A stretch of 64,000 nucleotides of DNA from Actimicrobium sp035984655. GTDB taxonomy: Bacteria > Pseudomonadota > Gammaproteobacteria > Burkholderiales > Burkholderiaceae_D. Both the position numbers and the translations under genes were made by a program. The notes beneath the pieces were generated by a model, which made no database searches, had not been told where the DNA came from, and was given only the letters and a program-made list of their open reading frames with translations. The stretch is taken from positions 1-64,000 of the forward strand of contig NZ_JAXCHT010000018.1 of assembly GCF_035984655.1 (NCBI RefSeq). The letters run 5' to 3'. This document shows, piece after piece, positions 1 to 6,707 of this stretch; the stretch's first letter is position 1; the number at the start of each line of letters is the position of its first letter.

Positions 1-1
1 G

Positions 2-88
2 ATTTGGCTTGGATTGAAAGATGTTCATGTTGCTGTTCGAACGATGCGTGCTCTACGACGACTTGGCGATCAGACGACTTGTGTATAA
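2..88 (+). CDS. Possible C-terminal end of an unidentified protein cut by the window edge
   Basis: One frame is open from base 2 and ends at TAA 86-88, giving 28 residues that finish in ALRRLGDQTTCV. The residue mix (Val, Arg, Leu, one acidic pair) looks protein-like, but the piece is too short to assign. A competing frame stays open to about 237 but is rich in Cys, Ser and Thr and looks non-coding. No function is claimed; the sequence left of the window would decide. Confidence 0.2.
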   Translation: MWLGLKDVHVAVRTMRALRRLGDQTTCV

Positions 89-644
89 CGAGGTGCCCTA
101 AAACTGGTTTGCAGCACAGTGCCGCCCTGCCCGGTTTTTCCAAAAAAATAGCTTTACGTATAGGCCAGGGGAAAAAAGCGCGAAAAATTTTCCTGTCCCA
201 CTTTATCTTCGAATTCCGCATCATTCGTCTTGCGTAAAAATGATGCCCTATAGAAACACAATCTAGCATAGGCTAGGTCACGAGACCTTGCAAGCGGAAA
301 AATTTCCCCACATTTGATTTATGGACGCAATGTGCGAATTTCTAAAAACCAAAAAATTGTTTCTAAGTGCATGAATTTAAATGGTATTTAATTATTTATA
401 GGAAAAATAGAGGAAATCAGATTTCCCCGTTTACGATTTCTGGACGCGTCGCATCGGTCATTTATTGATCATTCAGATCCGCAGAAACGAATTTTTGACA
501 ACCTTTCAGTTATCCAATGGCCTGAGCACGCACCTATGCACGCTGCCAAGCTATTTTTTCCATCGCGCACGTAAAAATCCAGGGGCAGGATGAGGGAACG
601 CCTGTTGGTGGACAAGGCGCTCCCTGGATAATCAGCAAGCGGGA
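89..644. other. AT-rich non-coding stretch with repeats
   Basis: No convincing gene is seen. The centre (about 240-480) is clearly more AT-rich than the rest of the window and carries the imperfect direct repeat listed separately. At 594-624 an inverted repeat (GGGAACGCCT / AGGCGCTCCC, one mismatch) lies just past the stop of the minus-strand parB-like pseudogene. A T-run follows on the minus strand only after about 25 bases, so this is at best a weak terminator. The setting next to a ParB relic suggests plasmid or integrative-element origin, which is inference. Confidence 0.4.
302..447. repeat. Imperfect direct repeat beside the parB relic
   Basis: Two copies of ATTTCCCC, about nine variable bases, then ATTT-A/C-TGGACGC lie at 302-327 and 421-446, so they are 119 bp apart in the AT-rich stretch. 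Such spaced repeats next to a partition gene could be iterons or a centromere-like site of a former replicon. Only two copies are seen, so the role is unproven. Confidence 0.4.
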
Positions 645-1392
645 TTACGACTCACTTGATGAATCTTGTTTCAGATTGGTTTCCTTGTCTACGATCACCT
701 TAATTAAATTCATGACGCGGCGACCTATGAAAGGATCATCGAATTTCAAATCCAGAGCAATTCGTCGTTTGTCCCATTTTTTGATATGACTGATCTGATG
801 GTCGCCCAATGCGACTGGATACTTTCTCAATGTCTCAGTTTGCTTGCGAATTTTATTCGTTTTATATCCTTGACGCTGACGAACAACGTCACCGCGAGTC
901 GCCCGGTCACTGAGTGCCGCTTCCGCGTCATCGATAACGATTTCACTTCTCACGATGCGTTCGCGCTGCATCAATTCGTAGAGGATACTCATTTCGAGCC
1001 GTTCTGGATTTGACTTCACCATACTGAGAATTGGCGCTGGCAATTTCAGAAGTTAGATTGTCTTGTTGACAGTAGGCTGTGGCAGACCGAGCGAAGTGGA
1101 GATTTCAGTTTCACTCCGGCATACGCCGATATCGAGAAAACTTTTCCATGAGAAAGCATTGCCGATCACGCTCTGCGGATGGCGATCAACATTCTCTTTG
1201 TAAGACAATTCATACAACTCTTTGTCCGTCACGGGGCCGCGCATAATGATCTTGATGGTGTCGATGCCGGCGGCGGTTAATGCCTTCCACCGATAATGCC
1301 CGGCGATGAGATGCATCTTTCCATCTCGGCGAGTTCCAGTTGCGGGAACAATTTGCACATCCGCTTTCATCTGCTTGGCAAACATAACAAAC
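645..1392 (-). pseudogene. ParB-like partition protein, truncated and with a nonsense codon
   Basis: Reading from about 1390 down, the frame encodes a ParB-type segment: LIAGHYRWKALTAAGIDTI matches the ParB box (usually AGxRRxxAA). After it come KENVDRHPQ and a helix-turn-helix-like stretch (SLGLPQPTVNKTI). The frame is stopped by TAA at 1053-1055 and then continues in the same frame to 645 with a plausible C-terminal part (IRKQTETLRKYP, DPFIGRRVMNLIK). The 5' part is missing because tnpB-derived sequence begins at about 1393. ParB proteins bind centromere sites and load onto DNA for segregation; this copy cannot make a full protein. It could instead be a plasmid- or ICE-type ParB/Srx family member. 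Confidence 0.65.
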
Positions 1393-2430
1393 GGTGGTGC
1401 ATGCCTGTTCGTCTTCAATAAGGTATTGGCGCTGCAGCAGGAGAATTCCGCCGCCTGCGGGAAATTCATGCTCTATGAATCGATGGCAAAGGTGCTTTCC
1501 GGCTGGCGTAACAGCAATGAGACACTTTGGCTGACTGACCCGCCCAACCACCAGTTGCAGCACGCGCGGAAAGACATCGTCCGCACGTACCAGAACTTCT
1601 TTGCCGGCCGCGCCGAATTCCCCGCATTCAAAAAGAATGGGCCGCAGTGACAGCTTCCGTTACCTCGACGCCAAGCAATTGAAGGTGAAGCCAGGCAACG
1701 CCAGGATTTTCCTGCATAAGCTCGGCTGGGCCCGCTACTGCAACAGCCGCGATATCGTCGGCAGTATAAAGAACATCACCGTGTCGTCGAAAGGCGGCAA
1801 ATGGTTCGCGTCGATTCAGACCGAGCTTGAAGTCGTCGAGCCGGTGCCATCGCCCACCAGCGCCGTCGGTGCTGTTGTTGGCAACGCGGCAGCAATGAAA
1901 ACACCAATGGCTTGCTGCGCCAATACATGCCCAAAGGCACCGACCTGTCGCACCTGACGCAGGATGATCTCGACGCCATTGCTTACCAGATGAATACCCG
2001 GTCGCACAAAGTCCACGACTACCGCAGTCCGCTCGAAATCTACGGCGAGATTATCGACAATTTGAAACAGGCCGAATCGGCTACGATCCATTAACGTGTT
2101 GCACTTGGTTCTTGACTCCGCCCATGGTAATGTCGGCAACCGGCTCAATTGAAACTCTAGGCAGGAACGCACTCGCCAAGGCGTGGTTAAATAGGGCGAT
2201 TCACGTTCAGCGCTGCGGCGAATTTTGGCCGCCAGCTGGGGTACATGCTCTACTGGATCGGCGGGTTTTTCATGAAAGTGCCTGTCCACTACAAAAGTCA
2301 GACCTGCCCGTGCTGTGGACAGGTCGACAAAAATACCCGCAAGACCGAGTCGGAGTTTCTCCGTACCGCGTGCTGGCGCGAGAACAATGCAGATGTAGTT
2401 GGCGCGATCAACTTGCTTGACGGCGCATAA
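1393..2430 (+). pseudogene. tnpB: Decayed tnpB (IS200/IS605 orfB), copy A
   Basis: Fragments collinear with the two intact tnpB copies in this window are visible. GGACLFVFNK starts at 1393, AYQNFFAGRAEFP-like sequence follows, and a frameshift near 1630-1645 moves the frame to DSFRYLDAKQ. The match runs to SAVGAVVG near 1875 (just at the first RuvC Asp) and resumes near 2138 (GSIETLGRN). After another frameshift the zinc finger (QTCPCCGQVDK, NNADVVGAINLL) runs to a stop at 2430. About 98 codons of the RuvC core are replaced by an IS30 fragment, and the N-terminus is missing. TnpB is an RNA-guided DNA nuclease; this copy must be inactive. Confidence 0.85.
1879..2120 (+). mobile_element. IS30-family transposase C-terminal remnant nested in tnpB copy A
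   Basis: From 1879 one frame reads WQRGSNENTNGLLRQYMPKG and then TDLSHLTQ, which is the hallmark C-terminal part of IS30-family DDE transposases. It continues through an NTRSHKV-type segment to a stop at 2092-2094. The bases after the stop (GTGTTGCACTTGGTTCTTGA) resemble the usual IS30-family end region. Only about 70 codons survive, and the rest of the element and its left inverted repeat are absent. The fragment sits exactly where tnpB copy A loses its RuvC core, so insertion followed by deletion is the likely history. Confidence 0.75.
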
Positions 2431-2649
2431 GTACAATTTTGTAACGCAGGGCAGGACACGGCGAGGGTTCCCGCCTGGTGCGCAAGCACTGCCCGGATCG
2501 CCTGTGAAGTAATCGGAGCAGTTAGACCGTCAACAACAGGAACCCACCAAAGCGACGTGCAAACGGTTTTGCATGCGCAGCCGCAATCCCTTTCCTTCGC
2601 GCACAAGCAGCAGCAGCAGCAGCAAGGCTGTGGTTCGGGAGGGTGTCAA
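2431..2649 (+). mobile_element. Right end of tnpB element copy A (decayed reRNA region)
   Basis: Sequence past the broken tnpB still aligns with the 3' ends of copies B and C (AGGAACCCACC, AAGCGACGTGCAA) and finishes in GGGAGGGTGTCAA. The last base shared with the other two copies is 2649, after which the three loci diverge. The hairpin part is degraded and contains a short AGC repeat at about 2605-2624. In intact elements this stretch is the scaffold of the reRNA; here it is only a scar, 40 bp upstream of mntA. Confidence 0.75.
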
Positions 2650-2689
2650 GTGTTGCTTTATTGTTAAACAGGATTATGCTGCGGGACTT

Positions 2690-2980
2690 ATGAAACCATC
2701 TGAAGCATTGGCGTCCAACCGCGCCAAAATCCGCCTTGTCGTCGAGTCGCACCGCGCCCGCAATGCGCGGGTATTCGGTTCGGTCTTGCGCGGCGAGGAT
2801 ACTGACAGTAGCGATCTCGATATCCTCATTGACCCGACGCCGGAAACGACGCTGATGGATGTGGCCGCCATCCAGGTCGAACTGCAACGTCTGCTTGGCG
2901 TGTCGGTTGATGTGCTGACGCCCAAGGCGTTGCCGGACAAGTTCCGCAGCCTGGTTCTTGCCGAGGCAATTCCGGTATGA
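2690..2980 (+). CDS. mntA: MntA-type antitoxin nucleotidyltransferase
   Basis: This 96-residue minimal nucleotidyltransferase carries the MntA signature GS-x10-DxD at residues 30-44 (Gly30-Ser31, Asp42, Asp44). In characterised MntA-HepT pairs the enzyme uses ATP to AMPylate a tyrosine next to the catalytic site of the HEPN RNase, which silences it. The ATG at 2690 was chosen because it precedes the conserved fold; an upstream in-frame start would run into the tnpB scar. Its last four bases overlap the start of the next gene (ATGA), the usual arrangement for this pair. The scar of tnpB copy A ends 40 bp upstream, so the native promoter may have been replaced. Confidence 0.88.
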   Translation: MKPSEALASNRAKIRLVVESHRARNARVFGSVLRGEDTDSSDLDILIDPTPETTLMDVAAIQVELQRLLGVSVDVLTPKALPDKFRSLVLAEAIPV

Positions 2981-3336
2981 CCAAAACGTTGCGCGTCGCG
3001 GACTACCTCAACCACATCCTGAAGGCGATCGAGCGCATAGACCGCTACACGGCGGACATGGACGAGGTGGCATTTCTGAACAGCGAACTGGTGCAGGACG
3101 CTGTGATCCGCAACATCGAGATCATCGGTGAGGCATCGAACAACATCCAGCGCGTGGACGCGGCATTTGCTGCGCAGAACGGCAACATTCCCTGGCAGGT
3201 TATGTACACGATGCGCAATCGCGTCTCGCACGGCTACGACACGGTGGATCTGGAAATCCTCTGGAAGACGATTCAGGGCGACCTGCCGGTGCTGTATCAA
3301 CAGGTGCAGGCGCTTGCGACGCGACGGTGTGATTAA
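2977..3336 (+). CDS. hepT: HepT-type HEPN ribonuclease toxin (DUF86)
   Basis: The product is a 119-residue all-helical HEPN protein. The RNase motif R-x4-H-x-Y is intact as RNRVSHGY, with Arg80, His85 and Tyr87; Tyr87 is the residue that MntA AMPylates in known systems. HepT dimers cleave tRNA or mRNA and cause growth arrest, in some cases as anti-phage defence. The start overlaps mntA by four bases, so the two are translationally coupled. The C-terminus ends shortly before a 188-bp direct repeat. All key residues of toxin and antitoxin are present, so the module looks functional. Confidence 0.9.
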   Translation: MTKTLRVADYLNHILKAIERIDRYTADMDEVAFLNSELVQDAVIRNIEIIGEASNNIQRVDAAFAAQNGNIPWQVMYTMRNRVSHGYDTVDLEILWKTIQGDLPVLYQQVQALATRRCD

Positions 3337-3360
3337 GTCATTGCGCACCACGACAAAAAG

Positions 3361-3548
3361 CAGGCTGAACGCAAGCCGCGCACTCGATCCACGCCATGCA
3401 GACACCGTTATTTTTTGCGCGGCGGCGCCGGTTTCGGTGACGCTGGCGGCGCGGCAACCGGTGGCGCGGCCGCCGGCGCGGCAAGCGCGCCGGACTCGGC
3501 CAGATCGGTCTCGGACTGCGCCATGAACTTCCAATCCTGATAACTCGT
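3361..3548. repeat. 188-bp direct repeat, left copy (holds a pseudopilin 3' fragment)
   Basis: This block matches 5164-5351 over 188 bp with about four mismatches and in the same orientation. On the minus strand, 3408-3548 encodes the last 46 residues and stop of the pseudopilin gene whose complete copy lies at 5211-5807, ending in the same Pro/Ala-rich KPAPPRKK tail. The rest is the 47 bp downstream of that stop. The fragment has no start and is not a gene. The two copies frame the AbiE module. Confidence 0.95.
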
Positions 3549-3600
3549 GTGGGTCGTGAGCGGGCTGGGTCACGGTACGATTCCAATCGTCATTAACATT

Positions 3601-3646
3601 GTTCCGTTTTGTCGGTAATTATTGACAACTACTGATAAAACGGAAC
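3601..3646. promoter_or_regulatory. Inverted-repeat operator upstream of abiEi
   Basis: A perfect 10-bp inverted repeat, GTTCCGTTTT (3601-3610) and AAAACGGAAC (3637-3646), brackets 26 bases that contain a smaller pair, TTGTC/GACAA. It lies directly before the abiEi start. Characterised AbiEi antitoxins bind inverted repeats in their own promoter and repress the operon, so this is the probable autoregulatory site. Its position argues for translation starting after the repeat, at ATG 3658, and not at the TTG inside it. Confidence 0.7.
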
Positions 3647-3657
3647 ACCATCGCGAC

Positions 3658-4257
3658 ATGGAGAATAACCACCAACACATCCTCAATCTCGCCCAGACGC
3701 ACGGTCTGATTCGTCCGCGCGACCTGGTCCGGCAAGGGCTGCCGCGTGTCGCCCTGACGCGCCTGGTGCAGCAAGGGCTACTGATTCGCGTGGGTCGCGG
3801 CCTGTACGCCCGTCCAGAGCGCCGCGTATCCGAGCATGGCGCACTGGCTGAAATCGCCAGCAAATATCCGCAAGCCGTCATTTGCCTGTTGTCGGCGCTA
3901 CGCGTACACGACCTCACCACGCAATCACCGTTTGAGGTCTGGATCGCCATTCCCAACCGCGCGCGTGCGCCAAAAATCGTGTACCCACCGCTGCGGGTCG
4001 TGCGTTTTTCCGAAGCCACGCTGATCGACGGTATCGACGAACATCAAATCGACGGCGTGACCGTACGTGTGACCAATGTTGCCCGCACGGTGGTCGACTG
4101 CTTCAAGTTTCGTCACAAAATCGGCCTTGATGTGGCGCTGGAGGCATTGCAGGAGGCTTGGCGCGCCAAGCGGGTCGGCATGGATGCGCTTTGGCGCTAT
4201 GCCAATCTGTGCCGGGTAGCGAACGTGATGCGGCCTTACCTGGAAAGTCTTCCATGA
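3658..4257 (+). CDS. abiEi: AbiEi family antitoxin
   Basis: This 199-residue protein has an N-terminal winged-helix region (HGLIRPRDLVRQGLPRVALTRL, then a VGRGLYARP wing) and a C-terminal domain with the typical AbiEi pattern (NVARTVVDCFKFRHKIG). AbiEi is the antitoxin of the type IV AbiE system: it does not bind the toxin stably but counteracts it and represses the operon. The ATG at 3658 was chosen because an earlier TTG at 3622 lies inside the operator. The stop overlaps the abiEii start by four bases (ATGA). The gene lies between two 188-bp direct repeats together with abiEii. Confidence 0.9.
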   Translation: MENNHQHILNLAQTHGLIRPRDLVRQGLPRVALTRLVQQGLLIRVGRGLYARPERRVSEHGALAEIASKYPQAVICLLSALRVHDLTTQSPFEVWIAIPNRARAPKIVYPPLRVVRFSEATLIDGIDEHQIDGVTVRVTNVARTVVDCFKFRHKIGLDVALEALQEAWRAKRVGMDALWRYANLCRVANVMRPYLESLP

Positions 4258-5171
4258 ATGGCCGAAACATCGCGGCATCGGTACGTGCTCGTCTGCTCAA
4301 CCGTGCACGTGAAATGGGGCAGGATTTCAATATCGTCCTCACCCGCTACGCCATTGAGCGCTTGCTTTACCGGATTAGCGTCTCAAACCACGCTGACCAA
4401 TTCCTGCTCAAGGGTGCGCTGCTATTCGACCTGTGGTTCGACATTCCGCATCGCCCAACCCGGGACGCCGACTTTTTGGGCTTCGGATCGGCGGAGCTAG
4501 CGCACATCGAAAACGTCTTCAGGGAAATCTGCGCGATCGAAACACCAGACGGTGTGACGTTTCAGTCGAACTCCGTACGTGCCGCCGAGATCCGCAAAGA
4601 CGCCAACTATGCTGGTGTGCGGGTACTGCTGCTTGGCGTGATTGATGGCGCCCGCTGCCAGATTCAGGTCGATATCGGATTCGGTGACGCTGTCACGCCG
4701 GGCCCGGAAGATGTGGTGTACCCGGTGATGCTGGCAGGATTCGCTGCACCGAAGCTGCGCGTCTACCCACACTACACAGTCGTGGCCGAAAAGTTCGAGG
4801 CACTGTCTACGCTCGGCATCGCCAACAGCCGCATGAAGGACTACTTCGATCTGTGGATACTGGTAATGCATGCGGACTTTGCTGGCGACACCCTCCGTCA
4901 AGCAATTCGGGCGACCTGCGACCGTCGTAAAACTGCCTTGTCCGGAAAAATTCCTTTTGGGCTTACCGAAGCGTTTGCGCAGGATCGGCAAAAGCAGACG
5001 CAGTGGCAGGCCTTCCTGGGAAAGAACCGGCTGGAAGCCCCGCGGTTGCATGATGTGATCAAGGGGCTTGCAACCTTCATGCTGTCGGTCATTGAAGCGG
5101 CCAGTGTCGACGTGGCGTTTCCAGCCCGGTGGCAGGCTGGCGGTCCGTGGCTATCTGCCGAGACAGGCTGA
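4254..5171 (+). CDS. abiEii: AbiEii nucleotidyltransferase toxin
   Basis: This 305-residue DUF1814-type nucleotidyltransferase has motif I as a KGALLFDLWF strand (Lys53-Gly54) followed by RPTRDADFL with Asp71 and Asp73. A later VAEKFEAL...RMKDYFDL block is characteristic of AbiEii. Related toxins transfer nucleotides to tRNA acceptor ends and stop growth, for example during phage infection. Start 4254 gives the four-base overlap with abiEi. The final two codons and the stop (CAGGCTGA) fall inside the right 188-bp repeat, so the toxin reading frame ends exactly at the repeat edge. All visible catalytic residues are present. Confidence 0.9.
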   Translation: MNGRNIAASVRARLLNRAREMGQDFNIVLTRYAIERLLYRISVSNHADQFLLKGALLFDLWFDIPHRPTRDADFLGFGSAELAHIENVFREICAIETPDGVTFQSNSVRAAEIRKDANYAGVRVLLLGVIDGARCQIQVDIGFGDAVTPGPEDVVYPVMLAGFAAPKLRVYPHYTVVAEKFEALSTLGIANSRMKDYFDLWILVMHADFAGDTLRQAIRATCDRRKTALSGKIPFGLTEAFAQDRQKQTQWQAFLGKNRLEAPRLHDVIKGLATFMLSVIEAASVDVAFPARWQAGGPWLSAETG

Positions 5172-5351
5172 ACGCAAGCCGCGCGCCCGATCCACGCCAT
5201 GCAGACACCGTTATTTTTTGCGCGGCGGCGCCGGTTTCGGTGACGCTGGCGGCGCAGCAACCGGTGGCGCGGCCGCCGGCGCGGCAAGCGCGCCGGACTC
5301 GGCCAGATCGGTCTCGGACTGCGCCATGAACTTCCAGTCCTGATAACTCGT
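5164..5351. repeat. 188-bp direct repeat, right copy (end of the pseudopilin gene)
   Basis: This is the right partner of 3361-3548. It contains the last codons of abiEii (plus strand), the 39-bp gap, and the 3' end of the intact pseudopilin gene (minus strand). The two copies are equal in length, with mismatches near positions 26-29 of the unit, one in the Ala/Pro-coding part and one near the distal end. The 1615 bp between them is the AbiE module. Confidence 0.95.
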
Positions 5352-5807
5352 CTTGTTCTGAAAATGCTTGAACGGTTCGTCGAAATTGCCGACCTTGATC
5401 GGCGCGGCAGTTGACAGGCTGTAGACGCCGACGATGCCGACCCCGGCCGCCGACGGCGCCGTCAGCGTGCCCCAGCCCTCGACGCCGGTGATCGGATCGA
5501 CATACAGCTTGCGCAGATGGCGGCGCACGTTTGGGTAGCGCGGATCCTTGATCAGGTCTTGCAGCGTCTGCGGCATGGTCATTTGGCCGGCCGGCGTGGT
5601 GGCGGCATAGCTGATCAGTGCGGCGCGGAATTCGGCGCCGATGTCGAGCAGTTCTTCTTCTGCGGCGCGCCGTCCGAGCAAGCCGCCGACCTGCAACGAG
5701 GCGGCCGAGGCGATGCCGATGATGGCGACCAGGATGATCAAGCTCAAATACGCAAAGCCAGCGGCGCGGCGCATCGGGGCAATCGGCTGGCGACGGGTTG
5801 CGCTCAT
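5211..5807 (-). CDS. Pseudopilin-like protein with Ala/Pro-rich C-terminal tail
   Basis: The 198-residue product is the last gene of the secretion operon. The N-terminus (RRAAGFAYLSLIILVAIIGIA) has a prepilin-type Gly-Phe cleavage site and hydrophobic helix, but the usual Glu at +5 of the mature pilin is replaced (GFAYLSL), as in minor pseudopilins of the GspK/GspI kind. A low-complexity Ala/Pro tail ends in basic KPAPPRKK. Such subunits cap or prime the pseudopilus. Six bases separate it from the gene before. Its 3' end is duplicated at 3408-3548 on the far side of the AbiE module. Confidence 0.75.
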   Translation of the reverse strand: MSATRRQPIAPMRRAAGFAYLSLIILVAIIGIASAASLQVGGLLGRRAAEEELLDIGAEFRAALISYAATTPAGQMTMPQTLQDLIKDPRYPNVRRHLRKLYVDPITGVEGWGTLTAPSAAGVGIVGVYSLSTAAPIKVGNFDEPFKHFQNKTSYQDWKFMAQSETDLAESGALAAPAAAPPVAAPPASPKPAPPRKK

Positions 5808-5813
5808 CGCGGG

Positions 5814-6224
5814 TTACAGGTCGGCGTACGGTTTGCCGCTGTGGGTCTGGCCGACCGCGCCGCTCTTGATGTTGTAGACGCTGTCCTTGGTCGCGCCCTC
5901 CGGTGCAATCACGATCCAGGTGCTGCTGCTTTCGGTGATCGGATCGATCGGCAGCGCGCGCAGGTATTTTTTGTCGACCAGCTCGTCCAGCGTTTCGGGA
6001 TAGCGCCCGGTGTCACCGTAAAACTTGTCGATGGTGTCGCGCGTGATGCGCAGGTTGTCGGCCAGGATGGTTTCCTTGGCGGTATCGATGCTCTGGAAAT
6101 AGCGCGGCAACGCCACCGTCGCCAGCAGCGCGATGATGGCCAGCACCACCAGCAATTCGATCAGCGTGAAGCCGCGCGACACGACGTGGCGCGGGCGGGT
6201 GGAGTGTGGCATTGGCATCACCAT
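5814..6224 (-). CDS. GspG-like type II secretion pseudopilin
   Basis: This 136-residue type IV pilin-like protein starts with a short basic leader, the prepilin peptidase site G-FTLIELLVV (Glu at +5) and the conserved hydrophobic helix, followed by a globular part with GRYPETLDELV and LPIDPITESS. That pattern is shared with GspG-type subunits. It is processed by a prepilin peptidase (not in this window) and assembled into the periplasmic pseudopilus. The start overlaps the preceding gene by seven bases. The C-terminus differs from canonical GspG, so it is probably a specialised subunit; the real gspG candidate is at 14549-15007. Confidence 0.82.
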   Translation of the reverse strand: MVMPMPHSTRPRHVVSRGFTLIELLVVLAIIALLATVALPRYFQSIDTAKETILADNLRITRDTIDKFYGDTGRYPETLDELVDKKYLRALPIDPITESSSTWIVIAPEGATKDSVYNIKSGAVGQTHSGKPYADL

Positions 6225-6697
6225 TTTCGGTACGGCACTTTGTTCAGGCCGGTGTTGGGCGAGATCGAGTAGACATCGTAAATATCCTCGCCCTCCTGCG
6301 GGTCGGCGGCGTCGCTGTCGTAGCTGCGCTTGCCCCAGGATTGCGCTTCGGTCAGCGACATGTCGGGATTCATCGGGTCGCGCGGCAACCGCCGCAGAAA
6401 ATAGATCTTGTGGTGCTTCGGATCAGTCAGGTCGGGCACGCCATCGACCAGCACGTCGAGGTCTTTCGGATAACCGCTGGCGCCGACCACCTTGAGCATG
6501 TGGCCTTCGTCGCCGGATTTCTTGTAGGCGTCGATGGCATGCCGGATGCTCCGCAGTGCGCGTCGCAATTCCTGTTCCTGGCTGCGTTGCACCGCCACCT
6601 GCGCCACCGGAATGGCCAGCGTCGACAGCACACCGAGAATCGCAAGCGTGACCAGCAGTTCGATCAGGGTGAAGCCGCGGGGACGGAGGATTCGCAT
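6218..6697 (-). CDS. Type II secretion pseudopilin (GspG/GspH-like)
   Basis: The 159-residue protein begins MRILRPRGFTLIELLVTLA, a textbook prepilin leader, cleavage site and helix with Glu at +5. The globular part contains AIDAYKKSGDEGHM, LPRDPMNPD and SYDSDAADPQEGEDIYDV, which resemble the GspG-type pilin fold including an acidic, possibly calcium-binding, C-terminal loop. It lies 10 bp after the secretin gene and overlaps the next pseudopilin by seven bases. The product would be an inner-membrane subunit of the pseudopilus or a short pilus. Which subunit class it belongs to cannot be decided by eye. Confidence 0.82.
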   Translation of the reverse strand: MRILRPRGFTLIELLVTLAILGVLSTLAIPVAQVAVQRSQEQELRRALRSIRHAIDAYKKSGDEGHMLKVVGASGYPKDLDVLVDGVPDLTDPKHHKIYFLRRLPRDPMNPDMSLTEAQSWGKRSYDSDAADPQEGEDIYDVYSISPNTGLNKVPYRKW

Positions 6698-6707
6698 GGC
6701 GCGAGGT

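Noticed and set aside
2605..2624. Run of AGC triplets
   Set aside because: It is a short simple repeat inside the decayed right end of tnpB copy A, with no sign of a functional microsatellite.
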